Positions 31,453 through 41,258 of a DNA stretch of 41,258 nt are shown here, in pieces. Positions within the stretch are counted from its first letter, which is position 1, and every line of letters starts with the position of its first letter. Both the position numbers and the translations under genes were made by a program. The notes beneath the pieces are model-generated. The model was not told where the DNA came from and did no database searches. It saw only the letters and a program-made list of their open reading frames with translations. This DNA is from Pelargonium nanum (Eukaryota > Streptophyta > Magnoliopsida > Geraniales > Geraniaceae), in contig JAYMTF010000282.1 of assembly GCA_036897485.1 (NCBI GenBank), positions 1 through 41,258 on the forward strand, written 5' to 3'.

Positions 31453-32854
31453 ATGGCCGGTTTGTTTGACAAGCAAGCAGAGATTTATGCAGATGCAAGG
31501 CCTAACTATCCGGCGGATTGGTACCGGAAGCTGGCAGCTCTCACCTCCGACCACTCTTTGGCTTGGGACGTCGGCTCCGGCAGCGGACAAGCTGCCGTCG
31601 GTGTAAGTTTATTATAACATCATAAGATTATATATCATTTTATTGATTCTTGAAATGTGCAAATTGATGTAAATTAGTTGTTGTCATGCATCTAAATTTT
31701 AGAGTTTTTTTTCTTTTTTTGGCAAAATTTGGATGATCATTTTCTTGATCACAACACAAAAACCCAATAAAATTTCCTAATTCGTTTTGTTAAAATTGAC
31801 TAGAAATCTCTTTTTGAGTTTTGAAGATTCTGGCAACCAGATGAAGATCCTGGATGCAGGATCTAGAATTTCAAGAAATAAGAACCTAGATTTGTTTATC
31901 ACTTCCATATTGATTAATGATATTTTCCAATACATATTTTCTTTAATGTTATTGAATTTTGCTAAAGTTAACATCATCAGAAAGATTTTTGTAAAGTTTA
32001 CAAAGGTTATTTGTTTGATTCGTGTGTTATTAATTTGCAAAAGAGTCCGTTTGTAGCGACTATCTGTAATTACCCTTTACATTTTGCCCGATAACCACTT
32101 AAATTGTACTCGTTGATGAAAAAACTTGAGTGCAGGACGAGAAACAATAGAATTAACGCAAATTATATATGAAAATGTCTAGACGAACATCGAAACAGAT
32201 CGGATTATTATATGATCACAGGTTGCTGAGCATTACAAAAAGGTTATAGGAACTGATGTGAGCTCAGCTCAGCTCAAGTGTGCAATGCCACATCCAAGAG
32301 TCCAATACATCCACACTCCACTCTCCATCTCTGATGATGAGCTTGTCTCTCTCTTTGGCTCTGAAAATTCAGTTGATTTGGTCACAGTAGCTCAAGCTGT
32401 GCACTGGTTTGACCTCCCAAGCTTCTACTCCCTCGCGGCGCGCCTTCTGCGAAAGCCGGGAGGTGTCATTGCTGTTTGGGGCTACAATGACATTGAAGTG
32501 AGCCCAACATTTGATCTCATCTTCAAGAGCTTCCATGACACTACACTCCCATTTTGGAACCCTAAAATTCACCACATTTTTGAAGGGTACAAGACACTTC
32601 CTTTTCCATTTGAGAGTGTGGGTTTGGGCTCTGAGGGGAAGCCAATGGCATTGGAGATACCTAAGGAGCTGTCTTTTGAGGTTTTTGTGGGGATGGTTAG
32701 GTCTTGGTCTGCAGTTACTACAGCTAAAGAGAGAGGGATTGATTTGTTATCTGAAAGTGTAGTTAAGGAATTGGCAAATGCTTGGGGTGGAGATAAGTTG
32801 GTTAGGTCAGTCTCTTACAAGGCATTCATGATCGCGGGAAAGGTTGCGATGTAA
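31453..32854 (+). CDS. Class I SAM-dependent methyltransferase (copy 1)
   Basis: Two exons, 31453-31602 and 32222-32854, join in phase (AAVG|VAEHYK) to 260 aa starting MAGLFDKQAEIYADARPNYP. The Rossmann-fold SAM site is LAWDVGSGSGQAAVG (about residues 37-50). It is followed by VIGTDVS after the first strand-helix, then VDLVTVAQAVHWFD and LRKPGGVIAVWGY. This is the Methyltransf_11 family often labelled as homologous to Dictyostelium DDB_G0268948 and related to yeast Tmt1/Crg1. The natural substrate of the plant members is not known to me. The protein is probably soluble and cytosolic, as no signal or membrane segment is visible. It is a tandem duplicate of the gene at 34605-35799. Its intron (619 bp) is longer than in copy 2 (412 bp). 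Confidence 0.93.
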
Positions 32855-33305
32855 TTTTTCAACGTTTCTACAGTCTGTAGTGCGTCGATCAGGAAAGGCA
32901 AGTTTGTGTGAAAATAATGAGTGTGTACTTCTCTAGTGCGTCAATTATATATGTATAACGAATAATTTTCTTATGATTCAAACTCATGATTATAAACTAG
33001 AGTTGTCAATTCAAACTTTTGATCGGGTTGAAAATGCCTAACACGAAACTGACTCATAGAAGGTACGAATTCTAGATAGACTAAGTGCAGGTGAGAGCAT
33101 ATCTGTTTGACTCAACCTTAAATATAACTAAATCTACTTTTTTCGACCTGCAATTGAAAAGCGGGTCAAATCTTTAGTACTCGCAGTATTGTGGGCACAC
33201 GGTTATTTTTATTTATAAAAAATATGAATTAAATCTCTATCTATGTCCATATTCAACCCAAACAAAGAAAAAGAGAAAGACAGAACAACCCAAAGCTCAA
33301 ACTCA

Positions 33306-33499
33306 AATAATGATTTTTTTTTATCAGCAACGGGACATCATACTCGAAGTAACAATGTTTCTCACTCCCTTTGGGAGCGTCGCTCTAAACCCCACCTCAC
33401 AAATCCCACCCCATATCGTCACAAAGAGGCTCGAACTTGAGAACTCAGAAGGAATCCAAAGTGGTATTAACTAGTTGGTCCAACATGTCATAATAATGA
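33306..33499 (-). mobile_element. tRNA-derived SINE with perfect target-site duplications
   Basis: Read on the minus strand, the element runs from 33491 to 33314. It has an A-box-like TGGACCAACTAGTT near the head, a B box (AAGTTCGAGCC, 33428-33438), and ends GTTGCTGAT followed by an A run (33314-33322). AATAATGA is repeated exactly at 33306-33313 and 33492-33499, directly flanking it. The body is about 170 bp. The TCTCAAGTTCGAG and GCTGAT-poly(A) signatures match the shorter SINE at 11891-12009. Confidence 0.85.
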
Positions 33500-33963
33500 C
33501 TTAAAATGCAACAAGAACTCTAAGTCCCTGTCAAAGTCTAAACCTTGAATTATTGGTACATTTACCAATAGACTAACAAACATTTATTACCACAATTTAT
33601 AATTAATATCGAGCTTAGGAAACTATTGGTAAATTTTTATATATATATGAATGAGAAAAATAACATGGTAACCTTAGAAAGAAAAAAAAACAATCTCATC
33701 ATCACCTTGTAAAACAACAAATTAATTTCCAATTTCACTTAACTTGAGAAATAAGAAAAAAAAAAGTCTCAACTTTAAATTTTAGTTTCGTGCAAAAAAT
33801 AATTTGCTTTTTGTGATTACAATTAACTACCTTATTAATGAAGAATTTGTGGTTTCTATTTTAGGTGTAAATTCCACATTAACAAGTAAGCTTATTTTAG
33901 TGTCCAATAACATTAATATAGAGCGATAATGTTCGAATCCTTTAATTAGTTAATTACAATAAC

Positions 33964-34105
33964 AAATTAACAATACATATTTAAACCAACCAACAATTTG
34001 GAATTATCTACTTTTCTATTCAATAATTAGAATTGCTTATAATTAGCTGGTGCATGTGATCTCAATTCTCAAATGATGTGTACCACATAAAAAAGTTCTA
34101 CGTAA
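33964..34105 (+). repeat. Promoter block duplicated with the methyltransferase genes (copy 2)
   Basis: The partner of 30501-30655: AAATTAACAATACATATTTA, then ACCAACCAACAATTTGGAAT, then TTAGCTGGTGCATGTGATC. It shows that the tandem duplication carried upstream DNA as well as the coding region. Confidence 0.75.
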
Positions 34106-34604
34106 GAATCAATATAAATCAAGGAAATGTTAAACTAATGTGTGGTTGGTGTTGCATGTATTTTTTAGCTCTAAATGCTCGTAAATTCACTATAAGTTTG
34201 CGGAACTAAAATGGTAAACAAAGTTCTCGAATGCAATTGTGTTTGGTAGGAAAGTCCTGTCGTTCAAGCGATCTTATCATAACCGAATAGTGATTAGCTT
34301 GAGTGTAATATGACTTTAATGTGCTGCTCGAAAAAATCAAACTTAAAACAAAAAAATGCGAAAACTCAAAATTATTTTATAACACGTTAATTTTTGTAAT
34401 GATAAATTTTTAAAAATCAATAGATAGTTGTTTACAAGTTAATTATTATCTTTTCTTTATATAGAGAAATATATATAAATTTACCGATAAGTATATGTCA
34501 AAAAAATACAAATATAAAACACGTGTCAATTCTCATCCCATAAATTAGACTTGCTTCCCTAACATCATTATTGATGAGTAGAGCAGAGAATTGAAATTAT
34601 TGAA

Positions 34605-35799
34605 ATGGCAGGATTGTTTGACAAGCAAGCTGAGATCTATGCATCTGCAAGGCCAACCTATCCGCCTGAGTGGTTCCGGTGGCTGGCAGGTCTTACCTCC
34701 GGCCACTCCTTGGCTTGGGACGCCGGCACCGGCAACGGACAAGCCGCCGTCGCTGTAAGTCCTCTACCCTCTCTCAACTAGATTTTGTTCAAGATGCTGT
34801 AAAATAAGGGAAATCTAGAGAAACAATTTTTTCATGTAAAGTCATGTTCGAGTTTTTTCATGAGTAAAAAGTTTGTACTTTGTACAGCAAAATGATTAAA
34901 AATGAGATTAATTCCGTCTCGAAACGAGCCCAGTTTATCTTGAATTTTTGTCCTAAAACAAGTGTTATATATTTCTTTTAATTAGTACGTTAATTATGTA
35001 TGAATTATCAATAGTGACATAGAGATTTCACAGCAGAGTTAAACATCACTAATGGTGGGACCCACAAATTAAAGACAATTTTGGAGTACCAAACTTTACA
35101 AAAACAAAAATCCTAATATATGTAATCACTCACATTGTATTTGCTGATATATATATATGATCACAGGTTGCTGAGCATTACAAACAAGTGATAGCAACTG
35201 ATGTGAGCTCTACTCAGCTCAAGTATGCAATGCCACACCCAAGAGTACAATACATACACACTCCAATCTCCAACTCCAATGATGAGCTTGTGGCTCTCTT
35301 TGGCTCTGAAAATTCAGTTGATTTGGTCACAGTAGCTGTTGCTGTGCACTGGTTTGACCTACCAAGCTTCTACAACCTCGTTACGCGCCTTCTGCGAAAG
35401 CCGGGAGGTGTCATTGCTGTTTGGGGATACCATGATTTTGAAGTGAGTCCAACATTTGATCATGTCTTCAAGAGCTTCCATGAGACCACACTTCCATTTT
35501 ACAACCCCAATATACACTACATTTTGGAAGAGTACAAGACACTTCCATTTCCATTTGAGAGTGTGGGTTTGGGTTCTGAGGGGAAGCCAGTGGCATTGGA
35601 CATTGCTAAGGAGCTCTCATTTGAGGGGCTTTTGGGGATGTTGAGGTCTAGGTCAGCAATCACAACAGCTAGAGAGAGAGGGGTTGATTTGTTGTCTGAA
35701 AGGGTAGTTAAGGAATTGGAAATTGCTTGGGGTGGAGCTAGTTTGGTTAGGTTAGTCACTTATAAGGCTTTTATGCTCGCGGGAAAGGTTGCGATGTAA
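34605..35799 (+). CDS. Class I SAM-dependent methyltransferase (copy 2)
   Basis: Exons 34605-34754 and 35167-35799 join in phase to 260 aa, the same length and intron position as copy 1, with roughly four of five residues identical. The SAM site reads LAWDAGTGNGQAAVA, and LRKPGGVIAVWGY is unchanged. One difference stands out. The VDLVTVAQAVHWFD motif of copy 1 is VAVAVHWFD here, with residue 108 changed from Gln (CAA) to Val (GTT at 35338-35340), all three bases altered. The frame is fully open and C-terminal KAFMLAGKVAM is kept, so the gene is probably still expressed, perhaps with altered substrate handling. It stands 3,152 bases downstream of copy 1 in the same orientation. Confidence 0.92.
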
Positions 35800-35920
35800 T
35801 TTTTCTTTTATCCGTTACGTACTTAATCGTTTTCAGACTTTGTATCGGTTGAAATCTCGTGTAAGTTCTTTATATGCATTTGAAAATTCCATGCACAAGA
35901 AAGCCCAAATGTGATGAGAA

Positions 35921-36155
35921 AGAATAAAGTTTAGGACAAAACAAAGGGAAAGAATCCAAGAATGTGGTGTCAATGAAGAGACACAATGTGCAACATAGAA
36001 AGAATCCAATTTGGGACAAAATAGAGGAAAAGAATCCAAGAAAATGTTGTCAATGAAGACACACAATGTGCAACATAGAAAAAGAATCCAATTTGGGACA
36101 AAACCAAAGGAAAAGGATCCAAGATTATGGAGCCAATTAAAGCAAACAATGTGGA
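35921..36155. repeat. Three tandem copies of an 80-82-bp unit
   Basis: Units start AGAAT(A/C)(A/C)A at 35921, 36001 and 36083. They share GGACAAAA, GGAAA(A)GAATCCAAGA and CAATGTGCAACATAG. The third copy is the most diverged. They lie just past the second methyltransferase and are followed by a decayed dispersed-repeat segment (36170-36360). Confidence 0.85.
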
Positions 36156-36721
36156 CTTAAAACCGTAGACATCTAAAACGACTTGATTAATTTTCAAATC
36201 AGGTCGAGTTTGGTTAAATAGTTCTACCCAAATCCGAGAAGATTGTGGGTATTGGGTTTTTAGTACAAACCATGTGGAACCCGATACCCGCACCTTTCTG
36301 GGTCAAGTAGAACTTTTCAACCAAACTCGATTCAAAACTCGAATTGTCAACTCTACTGTCAGTATGAATACACAATATAACTGTTTCTATACTCACCCTT
36401 GCACTTTTCACATTCAATGATTGATACAAAAGCTGAGTAACTTTCTCTAATATTAATCACCTTCCAAGTACAATAGATGAGTAATGATACTCTTTGATTA
36501 CATTATATGCTCTTCTTCTGCTACACTTTTAGCTTCAGAAGATAGAAAAACAAAACAAAATCCAAAATTGGAACCAACAACAACAGTCAAGGAGGAGGCA
36601 AAACTTGCAAACACAACCTCTCTTCCAAGACCACAACACACAACAAACCAATGGATCACCACAGCTACAAATGTACAGAAAGTTAGAGACACATTGTGAA
36701 GCTTTTTCACTCGAACAATGG

Positions 36722-39700
36722 CTAGTCGAAGCTTGATGTTCGGCTCCATCTCCCTTGCAAGTAATTTTCTATAGACACACTTTGGTTAATGCTACTAATC
36801 GTAGAAAGTGTGTCATCCTCCAAATCTAACAACGCGAGATCAAGATGGGATTGGATGTTTGATGGGAATGCTTCCTCTTCCCCATCGTCAAGTTCTTCCT
36901 CTATGTTCACTTGTTGCTTTGCCCACTTTGTTACCTCCTCTTCGCCTTGGAGGAGCTTCAAAACCTGACATCAACAAGAAGCAATGTCAAACCTTGTCAA
37001 AAAACATGAAAGTAGAACGAGAATCGGTGTTTGCTATAGTGGAGAACTCACAATGCTTATTTGAGGCCTGTATCTTGGTGAACGTCTAATGCAAATTGTG
37101 GCGGCCAAGACCATTCTCTCGATCTGATCTTGATCATATTCACTCTCTAGGGTTGGATCTAGTAATTGAGAAACCTTCCCGTCCTTTAAAATTGGCTTTG
37201 CCTAGGTGTCATAAACCGATAGTTAATGAGGCATATTATGAAGTTGACACATTGAGTAATTTAAACAATTATAAGTCTATAATTAATATACATCATGAGG
37301 CACATTTGGAAGTAGATAGTATCGAATAATTTAAATCGTCAAAAACCTATAATTGATATAGATCATGAGGCACATCCGGAAGTAGACGTATTGAGTAATT
37401 GAAACCATCATAAACCATAGTTTCAACAGATCACGTGGCACATCCGGAAGCAGGCATATGGAGTAATTTAAACCATAATTTTTTTTAAAAAAACTTCCAA
37501 TTTAGTGAAGATAACGAACACATCATTTATTGAACTAACATTTAAAAGAGAAATAAAAACTTACCCACATTACCAGGCTCTCCTGGCCTTTCGGGTATTG
37601 GCTGTTGATTGGTTTTCTTCCCGATAGAAGCTCAAGGAGTACAACACCAAACGCGTAGACATCAATTTTGTCACTCACTTTACCGTGCATGAAGTATTCT
37701 GGAGCCAAGTAACTGTCAAAGACAAGAGTGTTACCGGGAGGTTGCTTAATTCAAGGTTTTTTTTATAGTAGGTATTATTACAAGAAAGGGCTTGATAAAC
37801 TAAGTTTTATTTACAATATTGGAAGCGACTATGAGGGCTTTGCTTTTTGTATCATGTTACACGAGTTCCCTTAAGGGGACCAAGTGGAAAGTTTACAGAA
37901 CAATGAAGTACATACCCAAACGTTCCTGCAACATCTGTGCAAGTCATATGTGATGAAGATCCTGCGACCCAGTTAGCAAGTCCGAAATCTGACAGTTGTG
38001 GCTCGAAATCATCCGAGAGAAGGATGTTCGAAGATTTCACATCTCTGTGAATAATAGGTTGAGCACAGCCATTATGCAAATAGTCCAGTGCCTCTGCCAC
38101 ACCAACCGCCACCTTATATCTCTCACCCCAACCAAATCCATTTCCATCTTTCTTATTACCTATACAAGACAAAGCTAATCATTATTTGTAATGAAAAATT
38201 TGGTGAAAAAAACATGATCGCAAATCGGAAAAAAGCAAGTAAAAGTTATACCATGAAGGTTGTCTTCCAAGCTTCCTCTCGATAAAAAGTCGTAAACCAA
38301 AAGTAGATTGTTGTCCTCAAAACAATAACCAAATAAGGATATAATGTTCTTGTGACTTAATGTAGTAATAATATCAATTTCCAAAACGAACTCTTTCAGT
38401 ACATCTTCCGATGGCTTCAAGATTTTTACAGCCAGTTCCTTGCCATCCGGCAAGGACCCCTTGTAAACATGACTACTACCACCTTTACCAACCAGATTCT
38501 CTGAGGAAAGAACAAAATGTAGATTGTTAGCAGCGAAGATCTAAACGAAGTCAAACTCAAATCACGGGTACAAAATTTTGTGGAGAAACAAACCAGGCTT
38601 GAAGTCGGAGGTTGAAAACAAGAGCTCTTGATAGCTGAACAACCGGCAAGTGGCCGAGTATTTCTCATGTAAACCTTCCAATTCCTTAGGAAGGCCATTA
38701 GAGGAAGGAGAAAGAGGACAATGAGCCTCACACCCAACCGACACAATTGCACCATTCTCTCCATTCAATTTTAAACAACCATCGTCATTGTCAGAACTAC
38801 AATGTTTCTGATCCGGATAAACGACAGCTGACGACGAATTCCTTCCCGGTAACCTCATCATCCTTTCAACCACAGATGTCTTCTTCCCAGAAACATCCTC
38901 TGATCGATGTGGCTTGGGTAAAAACACCTTGCGAAGCAATGGCCAGCCGGATTTAATGGCATTTGAACTCGGAGATCGAACTGGCACCAGAGCCAAAGAA
39001 TTGTCCACTACCCCATCCCCACATCGAGAACCCGAATTATCCACCAAATCCATGGATGGCCCACAAGAACTACACTTCTTCTTTCGACTTTTCTTCCTAG
39101 TAACCAATCCCGGTTTTGGCAAGCAAGTATGAGCTCCATGACTCAAACTTTCCACCCCACAAGCATCATTGACAACACCTAGCAAATCTCTATGTTTTCT
39201 TGATTTTGACTTTAGCATCAAGCGAGAGTGATTCTTTTTCTCATTCACATCTACACAGAAATAAAAATTCTAAAATCAAACTCACATACAAACACAGAAA
39301 TTATAAGAAATTTCCAATCATACCAATCCTCAGACCTTGTTCACATTAATTTCAACACACAGTAACAGAAATTTAAAATTAAACCAATCCACAAACCTTG
39401 TGAATGCTTCACATTAGTCTCAGTAGCATCTCTCTGAAACAACACTTTGCCATTTTCAACAGCAAAAACTGAGAAACTCTTGGGCAATTTTCTCGAACAG
39501 TACTTAGCCACCGACACCGACGATCTGATAGCGTGAGTGGTTTTCGAAGTTCCCACAATCAACTTCGCCGCCGCATAGGTTTTCGCTTCCTCCACCAATG
39601 TTTTCGAAACCGATGAGCCTCTACACACCTTAAGCTTCAAATCAACCTGAAATTTCAAAATTTTCACACCACCCACATTTTCTCAGCAACCAAACAGCAA

Positions 39701-40099
39701 AATCGAACACTACCCAAACACAAATACACCAAATCAAACCTGTTTCAAGTTGCAGAAACCTTCGTACACAGCCAGAACTGAATCAAATTTCTGCACCAGA
39801 GAGAGCAGAGACGACGTGTTCTCTGAAACACCCAAACAAAATTCAACAAAAAATCCAAAACCCAGATTCGGAAATGAGACCAAAAAAGCAAAAAACTCAC
39901 CGGCCGGAGTGTTGAGGACGTGAATGGCGAGAACTCGATCTCCAGGCTCCGCCACTTTGACCAGAGCCCACGTCAGCAACTCCCGGCTCTGAGCGTCCAT
40001 TCTCACCGCCACCAGCACCAACGCTCCGGCGCCACCCCCGACATCCTCCTCACCGCCGGCGACACTATCTCCGACGCTGTCTCCGGCGTCCAGCTTCAT
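36722..40099 (-). CDS. USP-domain receptor-like cytoplasmic kinase (STUNTED-like)
   Basis: Nine GT-AG exons join in phase to 740 aa: 39901-40099, 39740-39822, 39397-39646, 38594-39250, 38252-38500, 37916-38159, 37565-37712, 37052-37201, 36722-36964. An N-terminal universal-stress-protein domain (about 20-165) contains [20 protein letters not shown] and [17 protein letters not shown] long basic, Ser-rich linker (180-370) has [11 protein letters not shown]. The Ser/Thr kinase domain (about 397-670) carries [11 protein letters not shown] (401-411), Lys422 in ELAVKIL, HRD 517-519 followed by [11 protein letters not shown] 537-539 and APE 564-566, so it is an active-type RD kinase. There is no signal peptide or transmembrane segment. 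The architecture matches the STUNTED group, linked in Arabidopsis to gibberellin-dependent growth. The start is the ATG at 40097-40099; the frame extends upstream only through a TTG. Confidence 0.94.
37224..37475. repeat. Four tandem copies of a 68-70-bp unit in kinase intron 7
   Basis: CATGAGGCACAT-(C/T)(C/T)GGAAGTAGA recurs at about 37224 (diverged), 37294, 37364 and 37432. Each is followed by TTGAGTAATTTAAACC-type words. The array fills most of the intron between the exons at 37565-37712 and 37052-37201. Confidence 0.87.
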
Positions 40100-40169
40100 G
40101 ATTTTCAAGCCCCAATTCCACCACCAGAACCAGAGGCCTCGATCTCGGGCTTGCTACGGCGTCGTTTCA

Positions 40170-40200
40170 AGCTCTCTCTCTCTCTACTTTCTCTCTCTAG
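40170..40200 (-). repeat. CT/GA-rich tract in the kinase leader
   Basis: (CT)7, then ACTTT and (CT)4, read as GA repeats on the gene's sense strand 70-100 bases before the ATG. GA tracts near plant start sites can bind BPC/GAGA factors. Confidence 0.6.
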
Positions 40201-40365
40201 AAAAGATGGAAATTATTGAGCAGAGCACACAGAGTGAGAGCAGAGACTTCATTGAAGATTCGGTTTTGTATTGGGAACAGAGCGTAATCGAGTATGTTTC
40301 AAGATTGTATTTTCCTTAACTGTCTTCGAGTTATATTCCTCTGCTTCTCGCTTGTGTGTTAAGAC

Positions 40366-40373
40366 TGGGCCCA
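40366..40373. promoter_or_regulatory. TCP/site II element TGGGCCCA upstream of the kinase gene
   Basis: The palindrome TGGGCCCA lies about 270 bases upstream of the kinase ATG. It contains two overlapping TGGGCC site II cores of the kind bound by TCP factors in genes of growing tissue. Confidence 0.4.
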
Positions 40374-41258
40374 CAATCTTATCCACCGTAGGATGCGTAG
40401 ACTTTTTCTTCCTTCATTCCAGGAAGATGTGATCTCGGACAAGATGGTTAATAGTGGGCTGTAATTAAAAAATAGATTATAGTAGTAATATTTAGTTGAT
40501 AGACATGAATAATTTTTTTGCAACGAAAAGGTGGCCGGTTAAGAATCGAGTTTCAGATTTTACGTGTAAAAATGCTTGTAGGTGTAGGTTTATCCGATTT
40601 GATCTTAGAATTTATAGGTTTATTTTACGTAACTTGAATTTTGAGTGCTAATAGTTCGAGTCTAAATGCACAACTTTGTTGTTTGGTCACCCCTTATAGT
40701 TGGCTCGCGTTATAACACGAAATGAGAATAGTTTGTTTGGATTCAAACATTTTATAATTGTGCCGTGTTCGTGTTAGGCCTCTACAAAAATTAGAATCAC
40801 ATATACATAATTAAGCTATGATTTTTTTATTAATCATACAAACTGATCTTACAAACCTAAATAATAGAGTGTAATTGACGCATACGTGACGAATCAATAT
40901 TATTGCCAACATTGAAATGAGATTAAAACCTTTTTTCACTAAAAACAATTAGTACGATTTTTTATTTAAAATTTCATTTTACGTGTAATATGTAATTTTC
41001 AACAATGACATGCATAAACTTTGAAATATATCAACATATTTATTATCTAAAATTTCACTTTACACAAATGTGTACATATTATTATACAATTTTTTATAAA
41101 TGACATGCGCAAACCTTGAAATAATATCAAAATCTTTACCTAAACTTTTGATAGTAAAAGAGACAAAAGAGAAACAACAAATATTGGAATAAAAAGGTAA
41201 AAGAACCAATTTAGTCCCCGAACTTTGGTGTTTTAACCCAATTTGGTCCCTAAACTTT
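40374..41258. other. Intergenic DNA to the window edge
   Basis: No gene seen. About 40540-40790 has dispersed-repeat words (GCCGTGTTCGTGTTAGGCC). The last 55 bases hold two copies of AACC-AATTT-GTCCC-AACTTT (41204 and 41235), a low-copy tandem word common at plant repeat or transposon edges. The structure runs off the window. Confidence 0.5.

Larger units (their letters stand above)
32855..34604. other. Spacer between the methyltransferase genes
   Basis: It holds the 3' UTR of copy 1, a decayed dispersed repeat (about 33000-33190), the SINE at 33306-33499, and the promoter of copy 2. No gene was seen. Confidence 0.6.

Noticed and set aside
31845-31864. Small inverted repeat AGATCCTG-GATG-CAGGATCT in the methyltransferase intron
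   Set aside because: An 8-bp stem is short enough to be chance in this much DNA.
31777-32056. Overlapping open frames on both strands in the first methyltransferase intron
   Set aside because: They lie wholly between well-supported splice sites, have no domain, and lack a counterpart in copy 2.
33243-33440. 65-codon open frame between the methyltransferases
   Set aside because: Most of it lies inside the SINE defined by target-site duplications, read antisense.

Overview
The window is nuclear DNA of a flowering plant. Genes are split by GT-AG introns, intergenic DNA is AT-rich, and every recognisable protein belongs to a plant family (NF-YB, RGLG ubiquitin ligase, AP2/ERF, USP-type receptor-like cytoplasmic kinase). 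The codon and intron style suggests a eudicot. I cannot name the species from sequence alone.

Left to right: (1) 1-1.7 kb is intergenic with a 101-bp tandem duplication. (2) 1.7-2.3 kb holds a single-exon NF-YB histone-fold transcription factor (minus strand). (3) 4.2-9.5 kb holds an RGLG/copine-type RING E3 ligase (plus strand, 11 coding exons, 447 aa) with a repeat-filled leader and a SINE-like relic in intron 7. (4) 10.3-19.7 kb holds the complete catalytic subunit of DNA polymerase delta (minus strand, 30 exons, 1091 aa). All 30 exons join in phase and all catalytic motifs are present. A short tRNA-derived SINE with perfect target-site duplications sits in intron 22. (5) 21.8-22.4 kb holds a group IX ERF activator (minus strand) with a 61-bp minisatellite in its leader and TGA, G-box and W-box motifs upstream. 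(6) 23-31 kb is AT-rich and gene-poor, with a decayed RNase H-like fragment and a pair of related small Gly-rich peptide genes, one intact and one frameshifted. (7) 31.4-35.8 kb holds two tandem two-exon SAM-dependent methyltransferase genes of 260 aa each. A second SINE lies between them, and a perfect 26-bp hairpin lies upstream of the first. (8) 36.7-40.1 kb holds a STUNTED-like cytoplasmic kinase with an N-terminal universal-stress-protein domain (minus strand, 9 exons, 740 aa).

The genes do not form one pathway; this is an ordinary mosaic plant locus. POLD1 acts in S-phase replication and has an E2F site. RGLG, the ERF and the kinase are signalling or stress-type genes. The less ordinary content is the peptide gene pair, the two SINEs that share their 3' end and B box, a changed conserved motif residue in the second methyltransferase, the foldback at 30.7 kb, and a run of unrelated local tandem duplications in introns, leaders and flanks. 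All exon coordinates were derived by hand from reading frame, splice dinucleotides and family motifs, and have not been checked against transcripts.
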